Shown here: positions 6,971 through 15,213 of the stretch, piece after piece
Position numbering within the stretch: position 1 is the stretch's first letter
Layout: the number at the start of each line of letters is the position of its first letter
Assembly (NCBI GenBank): GCA_937907585.1
Contig: CALCVH010000139.1
Location: 1-32,280 of the forward strand
Length of the DNA stretch: 32,280 nucleotides
From: an uncultured Bacillota bacterium
Lineage (GTDB): Bacteria > Bacillota_I > Bacilli_A > Izemoplasmatales > UBA1188
Direction of reading: 5' to 3'
Notes under the pieces: generated by a model
What the model saw: the letters and a program-made list of their open reading frames with translations, nothing else
What the model was told of the DNA's origin: nothing
The model's database searches: none
Position numbers and translations under genes: made by a program

Positions 6971-7382
6971 AGATTACGCTATTAAAGTCTTAAAGAGCGT
7001 TCAATATCGTATGATTAAATATCAAGCGATTAACGAGCGCATAAATGCTTTGAAGTTATATGAAAAAGTCGCACCATCTCTAAACGCTATTAGCAAGCAA
7101 GAGATGATAAAAGAAGTGCTACAAGATGAGAAAGACAAGTCACTTGAAGATTATATCAAGTATCACGAGTTCAGCGTTAAAATACTCGAAAATGAAATAA
7201 ATAGAGTGACTAAAGCAATCGACTTAATATCGAAGAAAGATAACGATTGCGCTACGATACTCTATCTCATCTACTTTCAACGAAAGACAAAGAGCGAGTG
7301 CGCTTCATATCTACGCTATGACAAAACAAAAGTCTATAAGTTATACGATGAAGCGATTAAACTATTCGCACAAGTTTATTAA
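6960..7382 (+). CDS. Sigma-70 region 4 / ArpU-like late regulator (putative)
   Basis: A 140-aa protein. Residues 1-95 are helical and charged. The C-terminal 45 residues read CATILYLIYFQRKTKSECAS followed by a YDKTKVYKLYDEAIKLF recognition helix, the pattern of a sigma-70 region 4-type HTH found in ArpU/DUF1492-type phage late activators. The length matches that group. It is the last gene of the rightward early region, next to the convergent late genes, where such regulators usually lie. The late promoters have near-consensus -10 boxes but imperfect -35 boxes, which would fit an activator. The activity is inferred. Confidence 0.65.
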   Translation: MIDKDYAIKVLKSVQYRMIKYQAINERINALKLYEKVAPSLNAISKQEMIKEVLQDEKDKSLEDYIKYHEFSVKILENEINRVTKAIDLISKKDNDCATILYLIYFQRKTKSECASYLRYDKTKVYKLYDEAIKLFAQVY

Positions 7383-7388
7383 ATACAC

Positions 7389-7416
7389 TTAACAATATCG
7401 AGAAATACGATATTAT
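7389..7416 (+). promoter_or_regulatory. Promoter for candidate ncRNA
   Basis: -35 TTAACA (7389-7394), 16-bp spacer, -10 TATTAT (7411-7416); a TATAAT at 7414-7419 overlaps. It starts 7 bases after the last early gene and no ORF follows. Confidence 0.55.
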
Positions 7417-7423
7417 AATAAGT

Positions 7424-7541
7424 AGTTAAGATTAATACACCCATCTTGTCTTAACTGAACTTTCTTTCTTTCTTATTGATATTCTTGTTGCTTTCTCTAC
7501 TAACAAGAAAAAGAACGCTCAATTACGAGCGTTTTCTTTTT
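7424..7541 (+). ncRNA. Candidate ~118-nt small RNA with three hairpins
   Basis: It runs from the expected start of the 7389 promoter to the terminator. Hairpin 1: AGTTAAGA (7424-7431) with TCTTAACT (7449-7456), loop of 17. A CU-rich tract (7460-7474) follows. Hairpin 2: TTCTTGTT (7482-7489) with AACAAGAA (7502-7509), loop of 12. Hairpin 3 is the terminator. No ORF with a ribosome site is present. It could instead be the structured 3' UTR of the early operon. Confidence 0.45.
7511..7541. terminator. Bidirectional terminator between convergent operons
   Basis: AACGCTC (7514-7520) and GAGCGTT (7527-7533) form a 7-bp stem with TTTCTTTTT on the plus side and, on the minus side, a T-rich tail opposite 7505-7513. 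It stops both the early genes and the holin cassette. Confidence 0.85.
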
Positions 7542-7606
7542 GTGCTAATAAATTGCATAACTCTTGAATAAAAGTCGCTAATTTGAGCGTTTTTGAGAGA
7601 AATAGA

Positions 7607-7897
7607 CTACTTTGCATTAATCTTCTTTGATAAGTCGATGATTTCTTCAACGATTTTTCTCGCTGAAGATACTAAAGACACTAATTTGAACTTCTCTTTA
7701 ACTGCTTCAAGAACGAAGTTGAGTTTTTGTTCGCCTTTTAAACCACTTTCTTCAGCAATCTTCATTTGTTCTTCAACGAATTTTCTTAAATCGCCTTTAA
7801 CGATAGATGAGATGATTGAGAAGATTGCACCTAATAGCGAGATGATTGCAACTGCTAATAAGATGATTTCTTTGATAGTAGCAATATCGATAGACAT
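7607..7897 (-). CDS. Holin, LL-H type
   Basis: A 96-aa protein with one N-terminal membrane helix (about residues 6-32, IILLAVAIISLLGAIFSI) and a charged C-terminal half. The pattern GLKGEQKLNFVLEAVKEKF followed by a second amphipathic helix (IVEEIIDLSKKI) matches the phage LL-H/holin-6-type family, which opens the membrane at lysis. The length is typical. Ribosome site GAAAGGAAA. It is the second gene of a two-gene cassette with its own promoter and ends 66 bases from the bidirectional terminator. No endolysin gene accompanies it. Confidence 0.8.
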   Translation of the reverse strand: MSIDIATIKEIILLAVAIISLLGAIFSIISSIVKGDLRKFVEEQMKIAEESGLKGEQKLNFVLEAVKEKFKLVSLVSSARKIVEEIIDLSKKINAK

Positions 7898-7901
7898 AGA
7901 T

Positions 7902-8207
7902 TTAATTTCCTTTCTTAAATGCTGTATGTATAGATTTATTAGAGATATGATTGTCTAGTTTTTCTTCTAATAGCGATAGTCTTTTATCTAACTCGTTATT
8001 AGCGTTAGTAAGAGAAGTCATATCTTTCTTTAAATCTTGAACACCATCTTTGATATAGAGCAAGTCAACTTTCATCGAAGTAAAATCAGTTGCTTCTTGC
8101 TTTGTATCTTGTTTTTTGTTGCGAGCAAAAGCACAATAGCCAAAGTAGATAGAACACAACATTGAGATTGCGCTTAATATAGTTAATACGATTTCAAGAT
8201 TACTCAT
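7902..8207 (-). CDS. XhlA-like membrane/coiled-coil lysis accessory (putative)
   Basis: A 101-aa protein with an N-terminal membrane helix (about residues 5-28, IVLTILSAISMLCSIYFGYCAF), a basic stop-transfer stretch, and a coiled coil to near the end (KVDLLYIKDGVQDLKKDM and LDKRLSLLEEKLDNHI). This layout is common to XhlA/hemolysin-like and similar phage proteins beside holins, though XhlA itself usually carries its membrane helix at the other end. Ribosome site GAAGAAGAAAA. It is the first gene behind the 8254-8227 promoter, 4 bases before the holin. It could be a holin partner, antiholin or spanin-like factor. Confidence 0.6.
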   Translation of the reverse strand: MSNLEIVLTILSAISMLCSIYFGYCAFARNKKQDTKQEATDFTSMKVDLLYIKDGVQDLKKDMTSLTNANNELDKRLSLLEEKLDNHISNKSIHTAFKKGN

Positions 8208-8226
8208 AGTTTTCTTCTTCGCTTAC

Positions 8227-8254
8227 ATTATATAGTAAGATTAAAATTTGTTAA
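8227..8254 (-). promoter_or_regulatory. Holin-cassette promoter
   Basis: On the minus strand, -35 TTAACA (8254-8249), 16-bp spacer, -10 TATAAT (8232-8227). The -35 overlaps the T-run of the upstream tail-operon terminator, so the lysis genes are set apart from the tail operon. Confidence 0.75.
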
Positions 8255-8280
8255 TAAAAAGCACTCAAAGTCGAGTGCTT
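8253..8280 (-). terminator. Terminator of the tail operon
   Basis: On the minus strand AAGCACTC and GAGTGCTT form a perfect 8-bp stem with a 6-nt loop, then TTTTTATT. The stem is nearly the same as the terminator at 20133-20158. Confidence 0.9.
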
Positions 8281-8297
8281 AATATTTAAGATGAGAA

Positions 8298-9614
8298 TTA
8301 TAGATATGTTATTGTATCTCTTGTTATTACTACTGGGTTTCCGTATTCAACGCTTGCTTCGGTTAAAACACCTGTATATTGCCAATAATAAACATAAGAA
8401 GGGTCGAAAGCAACGATAGTTTCATAGCCGTTATTACTATCGATAACATAAGCATTAATTCTTGTTTTTAACGCATCAAATAAATCACTAGAAGTTCTAA
8501 TACTTCGAGGTGAATTATTAATAACTACGATAGTGTCATTATTAGATGTTTCGACTTCGTGTTTATACAAATTTGCGATTTTTAGTGAGTTGTATATTGT
8601 ATCGCCCCAAGTATCGCCTTCCCCCCAAATTATTTGTCCATAATTAACAATATTAGTTCCATTATTATCGTTTGAAATAACAATCAATGTTTCTTGAACA
8701 GGTGAAGATAGAGCAATATAAGATATATAATTATCTTCATCGAAAATTGCACACGGAAATTTCATATTTTCGACTAGCGTGTCCATATCCGTATCGCTAT
8801 CTATTACATATTTCGTAATAGTATTTTCATCTACATATTGTTTATTAACAATATCGTGTGGCGAGCGTTCTTCAGGTGTAAAATTTCCGTAATCAGTTAA
8901 AAGTGGTTTTAATATCGCTTCGCTTTCAAAGATATAATATAGAGTTTTACTACGATATTCGCTCGCATCTACTAATTCAAAAAACACAATAAAACCATCG
9001 TTACGGAAACGATACGCTGTTAATATATCATCATCGCTGTCGTATAAACATAAAAATGTATCATAATTATTTCTCACATCTACAACAACGAAAGCACCAT
9101 CGCCACCTAGACTATCTAATGCTTCGCCTAAAGTGTCATCTTCATTAAATTTTAAAAGACATTTTTGACTACTATGTTCGTTAACCCACTTTTGAGTAGC
9201 GATAGTTTCGCCATCGAGAATATTAACTAATTGGTCAACTAAATCAATGCCGTATGTTTCTTCATTTGTGCGAAGGAAACTTGAAAATAAAGTGTTTCTA
9301 AATTCGCCACCAGTAAGAGTGACTAGCCAACCTTCTTTACTTAAAGCAATACAATTAAGTCCAAAACTTTCACCATCTTTTTCATAGTTAAAGATAGACA
9401 TTTTAACAAGAAATTCGCCACTTTCATCATCGATAAAAGTATATGAACCTGTCTTGTTATCAACGAGTTTGAGAACTTCTTTTCTATAATCTTCTTTCTT
9501 AACTCTTACAACATTGTCAAATTCGTGTCTTAAAAAGTTAACAAGTTTTTCAGTAACTTCTTTATCGTTAACACCTGTTTGCTTTAAGAGTTCTAATTCT
9601 TTTTTATTAAGCAT
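8298..9614 (-). CDS. Tail fibre / receptor-binding protein 2
   Basis: A 438-aa protein. Residues 1-145 form a distinctive N-terminal domain. The rest is made of beta-rich units joined by fibre linkers, including HDIVNKQYVDE around 257, a motif common at domain joints in tail fibres. Three related units are visible, each with a Thr-Leu or Leu helix cap followed by a hydrophobic strand (TLGEALDSLGGDGAFVVVDV; TLVENMKFPCAIFDED; SDLFDALKTRINAYVIDS). It is the last gene of the tail operon, after the other fibre and before the terminator, and probably contacts the host. No enzyme motif is seen. Confidence 0.7.
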   Translation of the reverse strand: MLNKKELELLKQTGVNDKEVTEKLVNFLRHEFDNVVRVKKEDYRKEVLKLVDNKTGSYTFIDDESGEFLVKMSIFNYEKDGESFGLNCIALSKEGWLVTLTGGEFRNTLFSSFLRTNEETYGIDLVDQLVNILDGETIATQKWVNEHSSQKCLLKFNEDDTLGEALDSLGGDGAFVVVDVRNNYDTFLCLYDSDDDILTAYRFRNDGFIVFFELVDASEYRSKTLYYIFESEAILKPLLTDYGNFTPEERSPHDIVNKQYVDENTITKYVIDSDTDMDTLVENMKFPCAIFDEDNYISYIALSSPVQETLIVISNDNNGTNIVNYGQIIWGEGDTWGDTIYNSLKIANLYKHEVETSNNDTIVVINNSPRSIRTSSDLFDALKTRINAYVIDSNNGYETIVAFDPSYVYYWQYTGVLTEASVEYGNPVVITRDTITYL

Positions 9615-9646
9615 AATTTTTAAATTCCTTTCGTGTTTATTTATTA

Positions 9647-11551
9647 TCAGTTTTGATAATTAATCTTTTTGACATACTCGCTTACATAATGAGTATAGTT
9701 TGCGAGTGCAGTATATTGAGTGCCATCGACACAACGAATAAAGACATTTGTTGTATTGCCACCTTGAACAAAGATTTCAAAGATTTGTTTGCCATTATAT
9801 GTTCCTGTAGCGTTCACTCTTGATAGAGTATTACCACCTGATTGATATTGACAACCATAATTATAAATGTAGTTAATTAAATCATAAGCAGTAAGCACGC
9901 TTTCATTTGTAGAGAAAGTGCTAGAGTTCTTATAGTTCAATACGCTAAATGAGAAACGATTTTGTTCGTTACCTGTGAAGCGAATAGTAAGTGTATGCTC
10001 GTAGAGAGATTTCGCATAGAGCATATTGTTAGTATTAATTCTAACTTCTTCATCGTAATCAACATTTCTAGTATCATCGTTGACAGCGTATGCTTGAATA
10101 CCACCAAGAGTTAAAGATGAAGCGACATTGATTGCGCCTGCAGGGACATAAACAAACGCTCTATTATTGCTATCAAGTTGAACAGGTCGATAATCGGTAG
10201 AAACATTTGTGTAACCTAAACGAATACCACCAACTTTATTATTAGTAGCAGTAATAGGACTAAACTTCCAATCGTTCCAAGTAGTAGTATCGTTATCTTG
10301 AAATTCAAGCCAATATGTATCGCCACTATCGAAATCGATTGTGTATGCGATGATAACACTTGTATCTACATAACTAACAAGTAATAACTTTGTAGTATCG
10401 CTACCTGTATCTTTGACAAAGTATGTTCCAACTTTATTATTGATAGCGTTTGAGATTGCATTAAATTTTCCTGCGTAATCATCATTGATATTAAGTTCAA
10501 GATATTTAAAGTGTTCGTAAGTATCTTTCATCGTTAACTTTGTATCATCAACATATTTCTTATTCACAATATCGTTATTGCTAGTAAATTGAGTTCTATT
10601 AATTGTATAGTAAGTTTTTGTGAAAGTAAGAGATTGAATAGTAATATCAAGAGTATTCGATGAAGCAGTTTGTCTATATAGATAATCATCGATTGTGCTT
10701 ACTCGTAAAGAGTAAATGTTACCTGTAGTGTTATATAAATAACCAAGATAGAGATTGTTACCACCAAAGATTTGAACTGCTAAATCAGTCGGCACAAGTA
10801 AGAAAAATGTGTTTTTATCTACTTGATTATAGATTTCTCTTAAAGTAGTAGTGTGAGATACAAAAATTCTCTTAATAACAACGCTTGTAAGTCTAGCGAT
10901 TGCTTCATCGACTTCAGTTGTAGAATAGTAAGTTGTAGAAACAAATTCACTTGCTACACTTGTTTCTAAATTATATGAGCGTTTTAAGACTTCGTAAGTA
11001 GATAAGTTGATAATCTCTTGCTCTTTAGTTGTAACGCTTGTAAATGCTTGATTTAAGAGATAATTAACACTATCTTTTGTGAAATAGAAGTATTGATTAT
11101 CATTAGAAGCGTAAGTGTTTGCTAAATCTTCAAAAGACATTGAAGTAACACCTAAAATAACGATTGTAGTTGAACCTGTCTTAATTTCAAAGAAGTTGCT
11201 CTTTTCAACACGATAAGTTGTTTCAACGCTTGTTAAGACAAGAGTGTTATTTTTGAAGCAAGTAACACTAAAATATGAAAGTCCACTTACATTTAATGCG
11301 CTATTAGTAATTACTGAAAAGCCATTATTATAAGTCTTACCTTCAAATTCAAAACTTGTAGCGACTGCTTCGAGTTCTACAAGAGTATCATTACTTCTTC
11401 TAAAAGTGAGAGTAGCACTATCAAACGCTTCATCATTTTCAAAAGCGAATTTAATATCAAAAACTGCCACGCTGTTTTGAATAGCGTTAGCATTAGCATA
11501 CTTTGTCAAGATTGTGCCATCTTGTTTATATATAATGTAAGTTGTATTCAT
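9647..11551 (-). CDS. Tail fibre with BppU-like N-terminal domain
   Basis: A 634-aa protein from the ATG at 11551 (GAAAG upstream; a TTG at 11566 is less likely). Residues 1-125 resemble the BppU/baseplate-anchoring domain (SVAVFDIKFAFENDEAFDSA, then YRVEKSNFF), which attaches a fibre to the tail tip. A middle helical part is followed by TTLREIYNQVDKNTFFLLV, DIVNKKYVDD, and a typical fibre stretch WNDWKFSPI through GGIRLGYTNVSTDYRPVQLD. The C-terminus is beta-rich. It lies between the large hub protein and the second fibre, the standard order for baseplate anchor and receptor-binding parts. Host recognition is inferred from this architecture. Confidence 0.72.
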   Translation of the reverse strand: MNTTYIIYKQDGTILTKYANANAIQNSVAVFDIKFAFENDEAFDSATLTFRRSNDTLVELEAVATSFEFEGKTYNNGFSVITNSALNVSGLSYFSVTCFKNNTLVLTSVETTYRVEKSNFFEIKTGSTTIVILGVTSMSFEDLANTYASNDNQYFYFTKDSVNYLLNQAFTSVTTKEQEIINLSTYEVLKRSYNLETSVASEFVSTTYYSTTEVDEAIARLTSVVIKRIFVSHTTTLREIYNQVDKNTFFLLVPTDLAVQIFGGNNLYLGYLYNTTGNIYSLRVSTIDDYLYRQTASSNTLDITIQSLTFTKTYYTINRTQFTSNNDIVNKKYVDDTKLTMKDTYEHFKYLELNINDDYAGKFNAISNAINNKVGTYFVKDTGSDTTKLLLVSYVDTSVIIAYTIDFDSGDTYWLEFQDNDTTTWNDWKFSPITATNNKVGGIRLGYTNVSTDYRPVQLDSNNRAFVYVPAGAINVASSLTLGGIQAYAVNDDTRNVDYDEEVRINTNNMLYAKSLYEHTLTIRFTGNEQNRFSFSVLNYKNSSTFSTNESVLTAYDLINYIYNYGCQYQSGGNTLSRVNATGTYNGKQIFEIFVQGGNTTNVFIRCVDGTQYTALANYTHYVSEYVKKINYQN

Positions 11552-11588
11552 AATTATAACTTTCAAATACTATTGTAATATAATTTTT

Positions 11589-14500
11589 CTATTCGTTAAG
11601 ATTTAAGCGTTTATTCGATGAGAAAAAGTATAATGTTAACTCATCACTATTAATCGCTTTGTTAAATGCAATCAAGATATTATCGTTCTCATCAGTTATT
11701 GCAAAGCGTTCAACATTGATAACTCTTGAAAACTTAAAAGTGTATGAGCCATAGATACCATAGACTGAACTTGCATTGTGACTTGATAACACACAATCAG
11801 CGATATAATTATCTTGTTTTCTTTCGATGATAGAATAATCATAATCGCTTGTATGAACTTTTAACGCTTTGATTTTTGTAGAATTATCAATCAAGCAAGA
11901 TTTATTTAATAAAGTATCGTTAACGATGATTTCTTTATCATACGCTAATACACAAATTTGATAGTTAAGAGCGAAGATTTCATTATCTCTTTTAAGATAG
12001 TGTAAATCTCTTACATTGATTGCTTCTCTTGTAGTTGCTTTACTATCTCTAATTAACGGAAAATCTTTGTTTAAATCTATTTCTTCGGTTAAGTCGAAAC
12101 AATACTTTAATGAGATATAATCAGCGAAGCCATCATCTTTACAATAGATAGTTGATTTACTCAATACTTTAAATGCACTTACAATTCTATCTCTAGCATT
12201 TAAACTATCTTGATACTGAACTTCAAAGTTTAGTGTTGTGCCTGTCGAATAAGCGTGTAAAGGTATTTGAATATATTTGTAATCATAAGTATAGATATTA
12301 TTTTCATTAGATAGATTTACTTCGTTTTCATTTATATCGTAATAGCGACTAGAGAAATACACTCGATTAATCGCTCTATCTCTTTGTTTAGAGAATAGCA
12401 TAAAACGAGCAACATAAGAGTTGTAACAAACAAGACTTCTTAAATCGCTTTTATCTTCTAAAGATAAGTAAAGATAATCAGTATAAAGTTGATAACCTTT
12501 AGTCACAAGATTGTTATCGATTTGATAGAAACGCTTTTCGTTAAAGAGTTGTGTATTTTGATTAATCATATTGAAGTTCTTAACAAATTCGACATTAACA
12601 ATAACACAATCTTCTTTTGTCGAGAAAGTAGTCTTAACAACATTAGCGATATAGCGTTCATTGTTATCATCGAGCCATATACTGCCTTTGCGAAGTCGAG
12701 TATCAAAAGATGATAACTTTAAAGTGCAAGTATATTTCTCATTACCTAACATAGAGAGATTAGAGAGCATATTTACACCCATACGATATAAATCAACGCT
12801 TGCACTATTAGAAGTAATTAACATATCGCCATTATGTTTAAAATCACGAGTTTCGACTGAAGTAACACCATCAGTTATAGCGTGATACTTAATATTTAAT
12901 AAGACATTTACTCTATCTCTTAATTGATTGCCTAGATATTGGTCATCAACGATAATATGGTCATTACTTGTATATTGAGTTTCATTAAAGCCAAATTGAA
13001 AAGTCAAAGTCCACTCGGTTGTCATATAGAAAGTATCTTCGAGTTCGCCATCTTCATTAATATCTTGAAAACTGCAAAGTTCTACAATATTGCTATTTCT
13101 TGTATATTGAATAGTGTTAAATGTTGTAGGAAACACAGCGTTTGTTCGTGAAGCAGTAAATAGCGAAGATAACGATTTTTCGTAGATAACATAGCGATAA
13201 TCAACAACGCTATTGATTGCATAAACATTGTAGTAAATGAATAAGCCAACATTATTGATATTCGCTTGAATATTACACACAGGAAAATCGACAATTTGAC
13301 CTATCGCATTTTCTCTTTTAGCAAGTATCTTAATGCTATCAATATAATCAATATTAAAAGGTGTAACAAATTGATAATCATCTTTTCCAACTACACCATA
13401 ATTCTTTGCTGTAATCTTTGCATAATCGTTATTAGATGGATAACTAATTGCTTTATCTTCTCTAGCGTTTTGATAATAAGTCATCAAACGATTTTCATAG
13501 TCTTTAGATGATAAAGAAGCAATCTTGTTATCAAATCGCATTTCGCTCGCTTCTTTAGAAATATCATTGACATACTCAATATCGAGATTGTTATCTTTAT
13601 CAAGTGTAGGCAAGCCATCGACTACTTTTAAAACTTCGCTAACACACTCAAAAATGTTTTGATTATTGAAATACATATTAGGCGCAATAAAGTCTTTTAA
13701 ATCACGATATAAATCGCTATCTTCTTTAATGTTGAAAGCATAGTCTTTTTTATCATTGATAAGTCTTGTATCTTGTTTGTCTTGTTCTCTTAAATCGAGA
13801 ATAATATCGAGAAGTGAATAGTAGTAAACTTCAAGTTCAAGTTCGATACTTACATTAACAAGAGTTGTATATCCTGTTCTACTTGTATCGACACTATCTA
13901 GTTTATTAATTCTTAAACGATTTTCAGTATAGTAATCGATAGTTGTTCTAATTGCGAGATTATTTCTCACAGCGTTAGAAAAGAACTCTTTAATCGTATC
14001 TTTTGAATAATTAAAACTAACATTATTGTTTTCATCTACTTTCGCTATAAGATATGATTGAATAGTGCCAAGATAATCGACTGCTTCGATAACTAAATCA
14101 AAAGCGTTATGAGAAGCGTTAACAAACGGACTATTAGTATTGTATCTTCTACTTTCTAATTGAGTGCAAGGACACGCTTTAACTTGAATATTAACATTTG
14201 TGATACCTGCAATCTTTTCTCTTTTTGTAGGAAGAAAACTTTGAGCGTAAACAATCGCTTTATCAATTTGATTATTGAGATAGTTAGTTTCGTAACCACG
14301 AGAAAAAGGTATAAATCTATCATCGTAAGTATTATTTTCAACTCGACATACACCACTAGAATTTGTAACGATAGTCTTTCTTCTATATGTAGGTTGAACA
14401 AAAGATGAGTTTCTAATTTGTCGAGAGTTAAGTTCGCTAGTGTTTTGAGCAAGAAGAAAAGTGTGTAAGAAAATATCTTCTTTCTTCGATACTCTTTCAA

Positions 14501-14708
14501 CATTGTCATCAATGATTACAAAGTTAAGACTTTCATCAGTATTTTCATCGTAAATTCTAAACTTTGTAAAAGGCGCATAAGGTTTTTCTCTATTGTTAAA
14601 AGCAAGAGTAATACTGCCATTGTCGAGCGTGCTATCTTGCACTTCAGTAATTGCGCTATTAGTCGCTACTCTTACTTCTTGTTCGTTAAGATAAAAATGT
14701 AGTTTCAT
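11589..14708 (-). CDS. Large tail hub / tail-associated structural protein
   Basis: At 1039 aa this is the largest protein of the phage. The first 100 residues (AITEVQDSTLDNGSITLAFN, then PYAPFTKFRIYD and IIDDNVERVSKKEDIFLH) look like the beta domain that opens baseplate hub or tail-tip proteins of Bacillota siphophages. The remainder is Tyr/Asn-rich and beta-like, ending FYFFSSNKRLNLNE-like. No lysozyme, amidase or NlpC/P60 motif was found by eye. It follows the short tape-measure candidate by 2 bases and precedes the fibres. Ribosome site AGGTATT. The exact role (hub, distal tail or receptor-binding) is not settled. Confidence 0.65.
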   Translation of the reverse strand: MKLHFYLNEQEVRVATNSAITEVQDSTLDNGSITLAFNNREKPYAPFTKFRIYDENTDESLNFVIIDDNVERVSKKEDIFLHTFLLAQNTSELNSRQIRNSSFVQPTYRRKTIVTNSSGVCRVENNTYDDRFIPFSRGYETNYLNNQIDKAIVYAQSFLPTKREKIAGITNVNIQVKACPCTQLESRRYNTNSPFVNASHNAFDLVIEAVDYLGTIQSYLIAKVDENNNVSFNYSKDTIKEFFSNAVRNNLAIRTTIDYYTENRLRINKLDSVDTSRTGYTTLVNVSIELELEVYYYSLLDIILDLREQDKQDTRLINDKKDYAFNIKEDSDLYRDLKDFIAPNMYFNNQNIFECVSEVLKVVDGLPTLDKDNNLDIEYVNDISKEASEMRFDNKIASLSSKDYENRLMTYYQNAREDKAISYPSNNDYAKITAKNYGVVGKDDYQFVTPFNIDYIDSIKILAKRENAIGQIVDFPVCNIQANINNVGLFIYYNVYAINSVVDYRYVIYEKSLSSLFTASRTNAVFPTTFNTIQYTRNSNIVELCSFQDINEDGELEDTFYMTTEWTLTFQFGFNETQYTSNDHIIVDDQYLGNQLRDRVNVLLNIKYHAITDGVTSVETRDFKHNGDMLITSNSASVDLYRMGVNMLSNLSMLGNEKYTCTLKLSSFDTRLRKGSIWLDDNNERYIANVVKTTFSTKEDCVIVNVEFVKNFNMINQNTQLFNEKRFYQIDNNLVTKGYQLYTDYLYLSLEDKSDLRSLVCYNSYVARFMLFSKQRDRAINRVYFSSRYYDINENEVNLSNENNIYTYDYKYIQIPLHAYSTGTTLNFEVQYQDSLNARDRIVSAFKVLSKSTIYCKDDGFADYISLKYCFDLTEEIDLNKDFPLIRDSKATTREAINVRDLHYLKRDNEIFALNYQICVLAYDKEIIVNDTLLNKSCLIDNSTKIKALKVHTSDYDYSIIERKQDNYIADCVLSSHNASSVYGIYGSYTFKFSRVINVERFAITDENDNILIAFNKAINSDELTLYFFSSNKRLNLNE

Positions 14709-14710
14709 AA

Positions 14711-15211
14711 TTAAATACCTATCTTAATATTTCTCATTGTAGCACTACCTACTAGAGTTCTATTTTGTTCGATTTTTAAGTTTTCGTTTTGAATAAACCA
14801 AGAGTGGCGCATTTGATTAATCGCATAAGATACAGGGTTCATAATATTACGAATACCTGCTGAATAGTTATTAAAAGCCATAGCGTATTGATAGTGACCT
14901 GTATATGTTTCAATCGCATTAGTTGTCTTATCGACTATGCTATCCATAGTTTTACCAATCGCATAAACAAGAGCAACTGCAGGCATTACTTTACCAAGAA
15001 ACGCTATACCCTGATTTACTAAACCTGAATATCCACTACTTGCGAAAGATGAGATACTACTCTTAACTTTAGTAAAAGTATCGAGTGCGCTTGTATCTCT
15101 TGTAGTTTCATCGATATTAGTGTTTTGCACAGGTTGATTGATAATAGGTCTTGTTTTATTGCTATCATCGACTTCGCTCGTAGCGTGTAAGTAAATATTA
15201 TAGTCTTGCAT
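14711..15211 (-). CDS. Very short tape-measure candidate, 166 aa
   Basis: It has a polar N-terminus, then a helical, Gly/Ala-rich hydrophobic segment (about 65-95, GLVNQGIAFLGKVMPAVALV), then an amphipathic helix with MDSIVDKTTNAIETYTGHYQ and a C-terminal region. A protein with hydrophobic helices placed between the tube/connector genes and the tail hub is where the tape measure normally lies. Tape measures usually exceed 600 aa, so 166 aa would mean an extremely short tail or a podovirus-like one. Ribosome site AAAGGTAG. Alternative: an ejection or membrane-insertion protein. Confidence 0.5.
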   Translation of the reverse strand: MQDYNIYLHATSEVDDSNKTRPIINQPVQNTNIDETTRDTSALDTFTKVKSSISSFASSGYSGLVNQGIAFLGKVMPAVALVYAIGKTMDSIVDKTTNAIETYTGHYQYAMAFNNYSAGIRNIMNPVSYAINQMRHSWFIQNENLKIEQNRTLVGSATMRNIKIGI

Positions 15212-15213
15212 AA

